Origin: Actinomadura nitritigenes
GTDB taxonomy: Bacteria; Actinomycetota; Actinomycetes; Streptosporangiales; Streptosporangiaceae
Assembly: GCF_017573545.1 (NCBI RefSeq)
Contig: NZ_JAGEOK010000002.1
Span: 372,001 to 436,000, forward strand
Direction: 5' to 3'
DNA: 64,000 bases
The translations under genes and the position numbers were made by a program. The notes under the pieces are model-generated. The model had not been told where the DNA came from. It was given only the letters and a program-made list of their open reading frames with translations, and did no database searches. This document shows positions 47,741-55,986 of the stretch, in pieces (position 1 is the first letter of the stretch; each line of letters starts with the position of its first letter).

Positions 47741-48900
47741 CACCGGTCCCCCGCCCGGCCGAACGCCAGGATGGACGCGGTGAACCCGTGCACGTGGTTG
47801 CGCCCGGCGACCGGGCCGATCTCGCCCGCGGCGAAGAACCCGCCGACCCCGGCCGGCCCGAACGCCCGGTCGAGCACCTTGGCGTCGTGGTCGGAGTCGG
47901 GGAACATCGCCTGCCCCCGGCCGTTGCAGGAGATCAGCAGCGCGCCCTCGACCGGCGCGAGGTCGAACCGCTCCAGCAGCGCGGTCAGCTCCTCCTCCGC
48001 GGCGCCCGCGTCGCGGACCTGGAAGCGGACGGTCCGCCCCACGTCCACCACGTCGCCGATGGCGATCGCGCCGCTGTCGGTGTCGGCGCCGACCACCCCG
48101 CGGACGAGGAAGTCGCCGCGCTCGTGCTCGTCGGCGTACTCGTCCATCGCGACGCCGATCAGCAGGCCCCGGCCGGCCAGCTCCTGCTCGTCCTCGGGCA
48201 GCTCCAGGACGATCTGCTCCAGCTTCTCCAGCGCCGGCACGCCCGCCAGCTCGTACAGCACGTTCTCGTCGGCCTTCGTCACCACCATGTCCGGGCCGAT
48301 CGGCCGGGCGCCCTGGCTGACGACGGTCGCGGCGGTCACGGCGCCGCCGATGACCACGCCGACCGCGCCGTCCTCGTACACGTCGCCGTCCACGAACAGC
48401 CGCGCCTCGCCGTGCTCGCCCGCCTCCGCGAGGCCGCCGACGAGCGCGAGGCCGGGCAGCGCGTCATCGGAGCGCTCGACGAACGCGTCCACCGGGAAGC
48501 TGTAGGGGTCCGCCAGCAGCAGCCCCACCACGTCGTCGTCCTGTCCCTCCGGCATGCCGACCACGATCAGCTTGTCCTCGGCCTTCAGCGTCTCCAGCCG
48601 GAACGCCTCCAGCCGGGCGCCGGGCAGCACCGCCGCCCAGGCGCTGACCGCGCCCGCGTCCTCCACGCCCCGGCCCCCGCCGATCACTCCGGACGCGCTG
48701 CAGCCGATCACCAGCGCGGGCGCCGCGGACAGCGCCGCGCGCCGCGCCGCGGCCGCGATCTCCTCCGGGTCGTCGCCGGAGATGAAGACGCAGACCAGGT
48801 CGGGCGCCGCGGACAGCGGCGCGAGCGCCTGCTCGACCGCGGACACGGCGGCACTGGACAGATCGGGGCCGAGGGCCAGGCCGTCACCGAATCGCGCCAT
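47740..48900 (-). CDS. FIST domain sensor protein
   Basis: A 386-residue soluble protein with FIST_N (about residues 35-225; DLVCVFISGDDPEEIAAAAR, IGCSASGVIGGGRGVEDAGA) and FIST_C domains (about 230-370; GLLIGVAMDEYADEHERGDF, ending GAGFFAAGEIGP-like GVGGFFAAGEIGPV). FIST proteins are predicted small-ligand, perhaps amino acid, sensors usually fused to signalling domains; here it stands alone. ATG 48900 has GGGAGG about 9 nt upstream. It is coupled to the ROK kinase gene, an unusual partnership. Confidence 0.88.
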   Translation of the reverse strand: MARFGDGLALGPDLSSAAVSAVEQALAPLSAAPDLVCVFISGDDPEEIAAAARRAALSAAPALVIGCSASGVIGGGRGVEDAGAVSAWAAVLPGARLEAFRLETLKAEDKLIVVGMPEGQDDDVVGLLLADPYSFPVDAFVERSDDALPGLALVGGLAEAGEHGEARLFVDGDVYEDGAVGVVIGGAVTAATVVSQGARPIGPDMVVTKADENVLYELAGVPALEKLEQIVLELPEDEQELAGRGLLIGVAMDEYADEHERGDFLVRGVVGADTDSGAIAIGDVVDVGRTVRFQVRDAGAAEEELTALLERFDLAPVEGALLISCNGRGQAMFPDSDHDAKVLDRAFGPAGVGGFFAAGEIGPVAGRNHVHGFTASILAFGRAGDR

Positions 48901-49067
48901 CGGCGCCGCCTCCCTCACTCCGTTCACCGGGTCGCATCACATCTCCCAGTCTCCCCCGCCGGACGCATCTGACCCAACATCAGAGGTCCCGCTCGAGTCC
49001 CGGCGCGCCCGGGCGCGGGGGCCAAGGAATCCTCGGCGCACAGGTGCGATCGCGCGCGTCGGCGACG

Positions 49068-49073
49068 TAGTGT
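49068..49073 (+). promoter_or_regulatory. Leaderless -10 box of the AAA ATPase gene (TAGTGT)
   Basis: TAGTGT fits TANNNT and ends 7 nt before GTG 49081; no ribosome-binding site is present. A leaderless transcript is likely. Confidence 0.5.
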
Positions 49074-49080
49074 CGATCGC

Positions 49081-50502
49081 GTGCGTTCATCCACACCACG
49101 CGAGACCACACTGGGCGAGCTGCGCACCAGCGGCCACGTCCAGCGAACGGTGAAGGCCGAGATCCGCCACAACCTGCTCGTCCGGCTGAGATCCGGCGAG
49201 CCGCGCTTCCCCGGCATCCTCGGCTTCGACGACACCGTCCTCCCCCATCTCGAGCGCGCCCTGCTCGCCGGCCACGACCTCGTGCTGCTCGGCGAGCGCG
49301 GGCAGGGCAAGACGCGGCTGATCCGCACCCTGGGCGGGCTGCTGGACGAGTGGACCCCGGTGGTGGCCGGCTGCGAGATCAACGACCATCCCTACGACCC
49401 GGTGTGCGTGCGCTGCCGCCGGCTCGCCGCCGAGCTGGGCGACGAGCTGCCGGTCGAGTGGCGGCACCGCGACGACCGCTACGGCGAGAAGCTCGCCACC
49501 CCCGACACGAGCGTCGGCGACCTCATCGGCGACGTCGACCCCATCAAGGTGGCCGAGGGCCGCACCCTCGGCGACCCGGAGACCGTGCACTTCGGGCTCG
49601 TCCCGCGCACCAACCGCGGGATCTTCTCCATCAACGAGCTGCCCGACCTGGCCGAGCGGATCCAGGTGGCGCTGCTGAACGTGCTGGAGGAGCGGGACGT
49701 GCAGATCCGCGGCTACGCGCTGCGGCTGCCGCTGGACGTGCTGCTCGTCGCGTCCGCCAACCCGGAGGACTACACCAACCGCGGCCGGATCATCACCCCG
49801 CTGAAGGACCGCTTCGGCGCGGAGATCCGCACCCACTACCCCCTCGAACTGGACGCCGAGCTGGCGCTGATCCGGCAGGAGTCCGACTTCGCGGACCTGG
49901 CGGGGCTGCCCGCCGAGGTGCCCGACCACCTGATCGAGGTCATCGCCCGGTTCACCCGGCTCGTCCGGGAGTCGACGGCGGTGGACGCGCGGTCGGGGGT
50001 GTCGGCGCGGTTCGCGCTCGCGGGCGCGGAGACCGTCGCGGCGGGCGCGGTGCGGCGCGCGGCGCTGGCCGGCGAGGAGCGCGCCGTCGCGCGCGTCTGC
50101 GACCTGCCGTCCGTGGTGCCGTCGCTGATGGGCAAGGTGGAGTTCGAGGTCAGCGAGGAGGGCCGCGAGCAGGAGGTGCTGGAGCACCTGCTGCGCCGCG
50201 CGATCGCCGAGACCTACCGGCGGACGCTCGGCCCCGCCGACCTGTCCGGGCTGCTGGACAAGTTCGACTCCGGCGACACCGTCGAGTCGGGCGAGCTGGT
50301 GTCCTCCACCGAGCTGCTGCGCAGGATCGGGCAGGTCCCCGGCCTCGCCAAGATCATGGAACGGCTCGGCATGTCCGGGGACTCCCCCGAGCAGGCCGCG
50401 GCCGCACTGGAGTTCGCCCTGGAGGGGCTGTTCCTGACCCGGCGGCTGTCCAAGGACGTGCAGGGCGGCCGGGCCGACGGGACGGCGACGTACCGGACCT
50501 GA
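49081..50502 (+). CDS. AAA+ ATPase, MoxR/Mg-chelatase BchI-like
   Basis: A 473-residue AAA+ ATPase. Walker A is LVLLGERGQGKTRLIR (about residue 70), Walker B/sensor region IFSINELPDLAERIQVALLN, sensor 1 LLVASANPEDYTNRGRI, and the Arg-finger region PLKDRFGAEIRTHYP. Between Walker A and B is an insertion with C-E-I-N and a CVRC pair (DPVCVRCRRLAAE) that could bind zinc. It precedes a VWA-domain gene by 37 nt; such pairs act as metal-chelatase-like or MoxR-type chaperones that remodel a client. Resembles M. tuberculosis Rv0958. Client unknown. Confidence 0.88.
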   Translation: MRSSTPRETTLGELRTSGHVQRTVKAEIRHNLLVRLRSGEPRFPGILGFDDTVLPHLERALLAGHDLVLLGERGQGKTRLIRTLGGLLDEWTPVVAGCEINDHPYDPVCVRCRRLAAELGDELPVEWRHRDDRYGEKLATPDTSVGDLIGDVDPIKVAEGRTLGDPETVHFGLVPRTNRGIFSINELPDLAERIQVALLNVLEERDVQIRGYALRLPLDVLLVASANPEDYTNRGRIITPLKDRFGAEIRTHYPLELDAELALIRQESDFADLAGLPAEVPDHLIEVIARFTRLVRESTAVDARSGVSARFALAGAETVAAGAVRRAALAGEERAVARVCDLPSVVPSLMGKVEFEVSEEGREQEVLEHLLRRAIAETYRRTLGPADLSGLLDKFDSGDTVESGELVSSTELLRRIGQVPGLAKIMERLGMSGDSPEQAAAALEFALEGLFLTRRLSKDVQGGRADGTATYRT

Positions 50503-50539
50503 TCGCGGGTCCTGGAGGCGCCATGTCCGAGGAGGTTCG

Positions 50540-52621
50540 ATGAGCCGGTACAGGTACGGCGCGTACGAGGACGGGCCCGACCCGCTCGCACCGCCCTACG
50601 ACGTCCGCGACGCGCTGGACGCGATGGGCGACTCGGTGCTGGACGGCACCCGTCCCGACGACGCGCTGCGGGACCTGCTGCGCCGCGGGCTGCCGAACGC
50701 GCAGGGCCGCCGCGGCCTCGACGACCTGCTCCGCGAGGTGCGGGAGCGGCGCCGCGCGCTGCGCGAGCGGGGCCGCCTCGACGGGACGCTGGAGGAGGCG
50801 CGGGCGCTGCTCGACACCGCGATCGGGCAGGAGCGGGCGGAGCTGTTCCCCGACCCGTCCGACGACGCGCGGCTGCGGGAGGCGGAGCTGGACACGCTGC
50901 CGTCCGACACGTCGCAGGCGATCCGGCGGCTGTCGGACTACCAGTGGCGGTCCGACGCGGCGCGGCGGACGTTCGAGCAGCTGAAGGACCTGCTGCGGCG
51001 GGAGGTGCTGGACGCGCAGTTCCAGGGCATGAAGCAGGCCCTGGAGAACCAGGACCCGGCGGCGATGCAGCGCGTCAAGGACATGATGGCGTCGCTGAAC
51101 GAGATGCTGGAGAAGGACGCGCGGGGCGAGCACACCCAGGCCGACTTCGACCGGTTCATGGACGAGTACGGGGACATGTTCCCCGAGCGTCCGGAGAACC
51201 TGGAGGAGCTGGTCGACCAGCTCGCCCGCCGCGCCGCCGCGATGGACCGGCTGCTCGCCTCGCTCAGCCCGGAGCAGCGCGCCGAGCTGGCGGGGCTGAT
51301 GGAGCAGGCCATGCAGGACGCGGGCCTCGCGATGGAGATGACGCGGCTCGGCGACGCGCTGCGCACGCGCAGGCCCGACCTCGGCTGGGGCCGGCCGGAG
51401 CAGATGGACGGCGACGATCCGCTCGGGATGGGCGACGCGACGACCGCGCTGGCGGAACTCGCGGACCTGTCGGAGCTGGAGGCGGCGCTCGGCCAGGACT
51501 ACCCGGGCGCGCGGCTCGACGACATCGACGAGGACGCCGTCCGGCGGGCGCTCGGCCGGCAGGCCGTCGACGACCTCGACGCGCTGCGCCGCCTGGAGAA
51601 GGAGCTGGAGAAGCAGGGCTACCTGCGGCGCAACCGCGGGAAGCTGGAGCTGACGCCGAAGGCGGTGCGGCGGCTCGGCGAGACGGCGCTGCGCCGGGTG
51701 TTCTCGCAGCTCACGTCGGGCCGGCAGGGCGACCACGACCAGCGCGACGCCGGCCAGGCGGGCGAGCTGACCGGGTCGAGCCGGGAGTGGCGGTTCGGCG
51801 ACGAGCAGCCCCTCGACGTCGTCCGGACGGTGAGCAACGCGATCCGCCGCAGCGCGATGGAGGGCCCGGTGCCCGACGCGGCGACCGGCCTCGTCGCGGC
51901 CCCGGCGGCGTCCCTGGACTCCCTCGCCGCGGCCGAGGTGCTGGAGCCGGTGGGCGCCGACGCGGTGGACCGGCGCGGTCCGGCGCGCCCGGCGCGGGTG
52001 CGGCTCGGCGTCGACGACTTCGAGGTGCACGAGACCGAGCGGCGCACCGGCGCGGCGGTCTGCCTGCTGGTGGACCTGTCGTACTCGATGGTGCTGCGCG
52101 GGACGTGGGCGGCGGCGAAGCAGACGACGCTCGCCCTGCACACCCTCGTCACCAGCAAGTTCCCGCAGGACGCGATCCAGATCATCGGGTTCTCCAACTA
52201 CGCGCGGACGCTGCACCCCGAGGAGATGGCCGGGCTCGACTGGGACATGGTGCAGGGCACCAACCTGCACCACGCGCTGATGATCGCGGGCCGGCACCTG
52301 GACCGGCACCCCGACTTCGAGCCGATCGTCCTCGTCGTCACCGACGGGGAGCCGACCGCGCACCTGCGCCCGGACGGCCGCTCGCTGTTCGACTACCCGC
52401 CGTCCACCGACACGCTGGTGCTCACCCTCGCGGAGGTCGACAAGATGACCCGGCGCGGCGCCACCATGAACTTCTTCATGCTGGCCGACGACCGGCGGCT
52501 GGTGTCGTTCGTGGAGGAGGTCGCGCGCCGCAACGGCGGCCGGGTGTTCGCGCCGGACGCCGACCGGCTCGGCGAGTACGTCGTCAGCGACTACCTGAGG
52601 GTCCGCAGGGGCCGCCGCTAG
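50540..52621 (+). CDS. VWA domain partner protein (CoxE/BchD-like)
   Basis: A 693-residue protein. The long, charged, largely alpha-helical N-terminal region (~480 residues; e.g. ARRTFEQLKDLLRREVLDAQ and ERPENLEELVDQLARRAAAM) leads to a C-terminal von Willebrand A domain. The MIDAS metal site is there: LLVDLSYSMVLRG (DxSxS, about residue 515), MVQGTNLHHAL (Thr) and VVTDGEPTAH (Asp). This is the expected partner of the AAA+ ATPase just upstream (compare Rv0958/Rv0959). An intact MIDAS suggests metal-dependent docking to the ATPase or substrate. Confidence 0.88.
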   Translation: MSRYRYGAYEDGPDPLAPPYDVRDALDAMGDSVLDGTRPDDALRDLLRRGLPNAQGRRGLDDLLREVRERRRALRERGRLDGTLEEARALLDTAIGQERAELFPDPSDDARLREAELDTLPSDTSQAIRRLSDYQWRSDAARRTFEQLKDLLRREVLDAQFQGMKQALENQDPAAMQRVKDMMASLNEMLEKDARGEHTQADFDRFMDEYGDMFPERPENLEELVDQLARRAAAMDRLLASLSPEQRAELAGLMEQAMQDAGLAMEMTRLGDALRTRRPDLGWGRPEQMDGDDPLGMGDATTALAELADLSELEAALGQDYPGARLDDIDEDAVRRALGRQAVDDLDALRRLEKELEKQGYLRRNRGKLELTPKAVRRLGETALRRVFSQLTSGRQGDHDQRDAGQAGELTGSSREWRFGDEQPLDVVRTVSNAIRRSAMEGPVPDAATGLVAAPAASLDSLAAAEVLEPVGADAVDRRGPARPARVRLGVDDFEVHETERRTGAAVCLLVDLSYSMVLRGTWAAAKQTTLALHTLVTSKFPQDAIQIIGFSNYARTLHPEEMAGLDWDMVQGTNLHHALMIAGRHLDRHPDFEPIVLVVTDGEPTAHLRPDGRSLFDYPPSTDTLVLTLAEVDKMTRRGATMNFFMLADDRRLVSFVEEVARRNGGRVFAPDADRLGEYVVSDYLRVRRGRR

Positions 52622-52635
52622 GGTGCGGTCGGCGC

Positions 52636-52641
52636 TAGGGT
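52636..52641 (+). promoter_or_regulatory. Leaderless -10 box (TAGGGT)
   Basis: TAGGGT ends 6 nt before ATG 52648. A second TAGGGT (52619-52624) overlaps the stop of the VWA gene. It suggests that the membrane protein can be expressed separately from the ATPase-VWA operon. Confidence 0.45.
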
Positions 52642-52647
52642 CGGCAC

Positions 52648-53214
52648 ATGTCGACCTCCGACCGCATCCTGCTCATCCTGCACATCGGGTTCGCGATCTT
52701 CACGCTGGGCCCGCTGACCGCCGCGACGATGTCCACGCCGCGCTACATCCGCAACCGGAACGCCACCGTGGTGCGGTACCTGAACCGCACCACCCAGATC
52801 TACGGCGTCGGCACGCTGCTGATCTTCCTGTTCGGGCTGTGGCTGGCCGAGGGCCACTTCGCGCAGGCGTGGCTGTCGGTGTCGATGACGCTGTTCATCG
52901 TCGCGCTGGTGCTGCTGCTGATCGTGGAGCGGGACCAGCGGAAGGCCGCGAAGCTGCTGGACGAGGCGGGCCCGGCGCCCGCCGCGGCCACGGCCGCCGG
53001 GGCTGCCGCGCCCCAGGCCGAGGCCGAGGCCGCCGCCCAGGCCGAGGACGGCGGCGGGTCCGGCGCCGCGAAGGCCACCGGGGAGACGCCGGTGGCGGGG
53101 AAGCCCGCGGCCGGTGAGGTCGCCCAGGTGGAGCGCGGCCGGATCGCCGCCATCTCCGGCGTCATCGCGCTGCTCTGGCTGGTGATCCTCGTGCTGATGG
53201 TCTGGAACGCCTGA
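52648..53214 (+). CDS. Predicted membrane protein (DUF2269-like)
   Basis: A 188-residue protein with three N-terminal helices (ILLILHIGFAIFTLGPLTAA; YGVGTLLIFLFGLWLAEG; LSVSMTLFIVALVLLLIVER). A ~65-residue Ala/Glu/Gly-rich cytoplasmic stretch and a final helix (ISGVIALLWLVILVLMVW) follow. The first helix with its His resembles the DUF2269 group of predicted integral membrane proteins. Function unknown. It lies 26 nt after the VWA gene and may be co-expressed, although it has its own -10 box. Confidence 0.72.
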   Translation: MSTSDRILLILHIGFAIFTLGPLTAATMSTPRYIRNRNATVVRYLNRTTQIYGVGTLLIFLFGLWLAEGHFAQAWLSVSMTLFIVALVLLLIVERDQRKAAKLLDEAGPAPAAATAAGAAAPQAEAEAAAQAEDGGGSGAAKATGETPVAGKPAAGEVAQVERGRIAAISGVIALLWLVILVLMVWNA

Positions 53215-53242
53215 CGTCCCCCGGGGGTGCGCCCCTTCGGGG

Positions 53243-54421
53243 TCAGGGGCGAGCCTTCGTGTGCGCCTTGATCCACTGCAGGATCTCGGGCGTGATGCCG
53301 TCCACGTTCAGCATGTCCGAGGCGTGCATGACGCCGTCGACCGTCTGCACCTTCACCTGGACGCCCGCGGCGCGCAACGCGCTCGCCAGGCCCTGGCTCT
53401 GCGTCACCGGCACGAAGTCGCCGGTGGCGTGCAGCAGCAGCATCGGCGCGTCGCCCGCAGAGGCGTGGGTGGCGCTGTCGGCGTCCTCGACGCGCTTCCA
53501 GCAGCCCGCGGCCTCCAGGGTGGCCTCCGGCGAGCCGGGCGCGCAGTGGACGAGGTCGACCACGGCCTGGCGCAGCTTGCGCTGGCGGGACGACGCGCCG
53601 GCCGCCGCGCCGTCCTTGTAGGCCAGGAACGGGTTGTTCGGCGGCGACAGCGCCACGACGCCGCGGACGAGGTCCGTGCCGGTCCCGTGGGTGCCGATCT
53701 GCGTCGCGAGCTGCCCGCCGGACGACGAGCCGAGCACCACGATGCGGTCGGGGTCGAGGTTCCAGGTGCGGGCGTGCTTCTTCATGAACCGGAGGGCGCC
53801 GAGGGCGTCGTCGCGCTGCGCCGGCCACTGCGCCTTCGGCGCGAGCCGGTAGTTCGCCGACAGGACGACGTAGCCGGCGTCGCTCAGCCTCCGCGCGAAG
53901 TACTTCCAGCCGTCCTTGCTGCCGCCGAGCCAGTAGCCGCCGTGGATGATCAGCACGCCGGGCCGGGTGGCGCTCTGGGCGCCGCCCGCGGCCCCCGCGG
54001 CGTTGCGCCTGGCGTTGCCGCGGGCCTTGGCCCGCTGGGCCGGGGTCGGCTGCCAGTAGGCGTCGACGCGCTGGCTCGCGGACGGCCCGTAGCTGTACGT
54101 CGCGGACCGCGGGAGCTTGGGGGTGACCATGACGGCCTTGGCGCGGACGACGCCGTCGGTGCCGCCGCCGGCGGCCGGCGGCTCCCCGTCCGGGGCCTGC
54201 GCCGGCGGCGTGCCGGACGGCGACTCGCTGCCCGGCGCGCCGCTTCCGGGAGGGCCGGTGGGCGCGTCGGAGCCGGGAGTGCCCGTGGGGGTGTCCGACG
54301 GGACCGACACCGAGGGCGTCGGGCTCGGGCCGGGAGTGGTGGCCTGCGCGGCCATCGGCACGGCTACGGCGGAGACACACGTCGCGGCGAACGCCGCCCC
54401 ACTGACCAGTACTTTGCGCAC
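53243..54421 (-). CDS. Secreted alpha/beta hydrolase (HSL-like esterase)
   Basis: A 392-residue exported hydrolase. A signal peptide (AAFAATCVSAVAVPMAAQA) and a ~65-residue Pro/Ser/Thr/Gly linker lead to the catalytic domain. The oxyanion motif is VLIIHGGYWLGGS (HGG, about residue 165), the nucleophile elbow VLGSSSGGQLATQ (GxSxG, about 245), the acid in HATGDFVP and His in DGVMHASDM. The triad is complete. GTG start with GAAGGGG upstream; a TATACT -10 box lies at 54461-54456. Acts outside the membrane on a short-chain ester; the natural substrate is unknown. Confidence 0.88.
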   Translation of the reverse strand: MRKVLVSGAAFAATCVSAVAVPMAAQATTPGPSPTPSVSVPSDTPTGTPGSDAPTGPPGSGAPGSESPSGTPPAQAPDGEPPAAGGGTDGVVRAKAVMVTPKLPRSATYSYGPSASQRVDAYWQPTPAQRAKARGNARRNAAGAAGGAQSATRPGVLIIHGGYWLGGSKDGWKYFARRLSDAGYVVLSANYRLAPKAQWPAQRDDALGALRFMKKHARTWNLDPDRIVVLGSSSGGQLATQIGTHGTGTDLVRGVVALSPPNNPFLAYKDGAAAGASSRQRKLRQAVVDLVHCAPGSPEATLEAAGCWKRVEDADSATHASAGDAPMLLLHATGDFVPVTQSQGLASALRAAGVQVKVQTVDGVMHASDMLNVDGITPEILQWIKAHTKARP

Positions 54422-54455
54422 CCCGGGCCCCTTCGTGAACGAACCTGGCGGGCTG

Positions 54456-54461
54456 AGTATA
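54456..54461 (-). promoter_or_regulatory. -10 box of the esterase gene (TATACT)
   Basis: TATACT on the minus strand, 34 nt upstream of the GTG start, in an AT-rich stretch (54450-54485). No clear -35 element at the standard distance. Confidence 0.45.
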
Positions 54462-54540
54462 GATGTTTGATCACGTTACTTGCGGGAAGCATGCCCGGTT
54501 CGGCGCTTTCCGCCGCCCGGCATGAACCTCGGCCCCTGGT

Positions 54541-54680
54541 CACGGGCAGGCACGCGGAGCGAGCGCCGGCGAGCGCAGCGGGCCTGCCCGGCGGTGGGGC
54601 TGTTTCGCGTGGAGTGCTGGTGGAGCGCGAAAACAGCCCCTCGACCGTGACGGGGGTTCCAGGGGGGTCGCTCCCCTGGC
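54541..54680 (-). repeat. Dispersed structured 3' element, copy C
   Basis: Reading from metB: immediately after its stop, CCAGGGG-hairpin, GGAACCCCC, a 14-bp stem with one bulged A (54626-54640 / 54596-54609), then a perfect 9-bp stem (54582-54590 / 54543-54551) enclosing GCTCGCCGGCGCTCGCT. Same order, spacing and orientation as copies A and B, with different but still paired bases in the stems. Confidence 0.87.
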
Positions 54681-55829
54681 TCAGCTCAGCGCGAGTTCCA
54701 GGTCGCGGAGGAGGTCGTCGGCGTCCTCGATGCCGACCGACAGGCGGACCAGGTCGCCCGGGACCTCCAGCGGGGAGCCGGCCGCCGAGGCGTGCGTCAT
54801 CCGGCCCGGGTGCTCGACCAGCGACTCGACGCCGCCGAGGGACTCGCCGAGCGTGAACAGCTTCGTCCGCTCGCACACCCGGACGGCGGCCTCCTCCGAC
54901 TCCATCCGGAACGAGACCATGCCGCCGAACGCGCGCATCTGCTTGGCGGCGACCTCGTGGCCGGGGTGGTCGGGCAGGCCCGGGTACAGGACCTGGCGGA
55001 CGGCGGGGTGCCGGGTCAGCAGTTCCACGACCTTCTCGGCGTTGGAGCAGTGCCGGTCCATCCGCACGCCGAGCGTCTTGATCCCGCGCAGCGTCAGCCA
55101 GGCGTCGAACGGGCCCGCGACGGCGCCCATCGCGTTCTGGTGGAACGCCAGGCGCTCGCCGAGCCCGCCGTCCGCGACGACCAGGGCCCCGCCGACGACG
55201 TCGGAGTGGCCGCCCATGTACTTGGTCGTGGAGTGCACCACGACGTCCGCACCGAGCTCCAGGGGCCGCTGGAGGTAGGGCGAGGCGAAGGTGTTGTCGA
55301 CGGCGAGCAGCGCGCCGGCATCGTGCGCGATGCCCGCGAGCATCGCGATGTCGGCGATGCCGAGCAGCGGGTTCGTCGGCGTCTCCACCCAGATCAGCCT
55401 GGTCTCGGGGCGGATCGCCGCGCGCACGGCCGCCGCGTCCCCGAGCGGCACGGGGTCGAACGAGACGCCCCACGGCTGGGCGACCTTCGCGAACAGCCGG
55501 TAGGTGCCGCCGTAGGCGTCGTTCGGGATGATCACATGGTCGCCGGGCTTGCAGACGGTGCGGATGAGCGCGTCCTCGGCCGCGAGCCCGGACGCGAACG
55601 CCAGCCCGCGCGTCCCCGTCTCGATCCCGGCGAGGCATACCTCCAGCGCGGTACGCGTCGGATTGGCCGATCGGGAGTACTCGTAGCCGCCGCGCAGCCC
55701 CCCGATCCCGTCCTGCTTGTACGTGGAGACCTGGTAGATCGGCGGGACGACCGCCCCCGTGGCGGGGTCGGGCTCCTGTCCCGCGTGGATGGCCAGGGTC
55801 TCGAACCCCCGGTGAACCTCGTTGTCCAT
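54681..55829 (-). CDS. metB: Cystathionine gamma-synthase
   Basis: A 382-residue Cys/Met-metabolism PLP enzyme. It condenses activated homoserine with cysteine to form cystathionine, or runs gamma-elimination in the reverse pathway. Landmarks: YEYSRSANPTRTALEVCLAG near residue 55, FASGLAAEDA, the PLP lysine in VVHSTTKYMGGHSDVVGG (about 205) and ESLGGVESLVEHPGRMTHAS. ATG 55829 matches family starts (MDNEVHRGFETLAIHAGQ). Cystathionine beta-synthase is encoded 4 kb away, so both directions of transsulfuration are represented. Followed by repeat copy C; preceded by a CCTCCTC hairpin (55856-55872) of unknown role. Confidence 0.94.
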   Translation of the reverse strand: MDNEVHRGFETLAIHAGQEPDPATGAVVPPIYQVSTYKQDGIGGLRGGYEYSRSANPTRTALEVCLAGIETGTRGLAFASGLAAEDALIRTVCKPGDHVIIPNDAYGGTYRLFAKVAQPWGVSFDPVPLGDAAAVRAAIRPETRLIWVETPTNPLLGIADIAMLAGIAHDAGALLAVDNTFASPYLQRPLELGADVVVHSTTKYMGGHSDVVGGALVVADGGLGERLAFHQNAMGAVAGPFDAWLTLRGIKTLGVRMDRHCSNAEKVVELLTRHPAVRQVLYPGLPDHPGHEVAAKQMRAFGGMVSFRMESEEAAVRVCERTKLFTLGESLGGVESLVEHPGRMTHASAAGSPLEVPGDLVRLSVGIEDADDLLRDLELALS

Positions 55830-55986
55830 GGGTACGAGGCTATCCACCCGCCGCCCCTCCTCTGGGAGGAGGAGCTCCCCCGGAGGTATCAGCCCCCATT
55901 TCAGCACGCGGGTTGAGCCCAAGAGCGCGCGCGTTCCCTACCGTTTAACCAGTATCCCGAGATGACCCTTTATTGAAGGAAGACGC

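Noticed and set aside
55856..55872. Riboswitch or T-box upstream of metB
   Set aside because: Only a simple CCTCCTC-TGG-GAGGAGG hairpin lies in front of metB. No SAM-riboswitch or T-box motifs were found in the 157 nt between metB and the MMPL gene.
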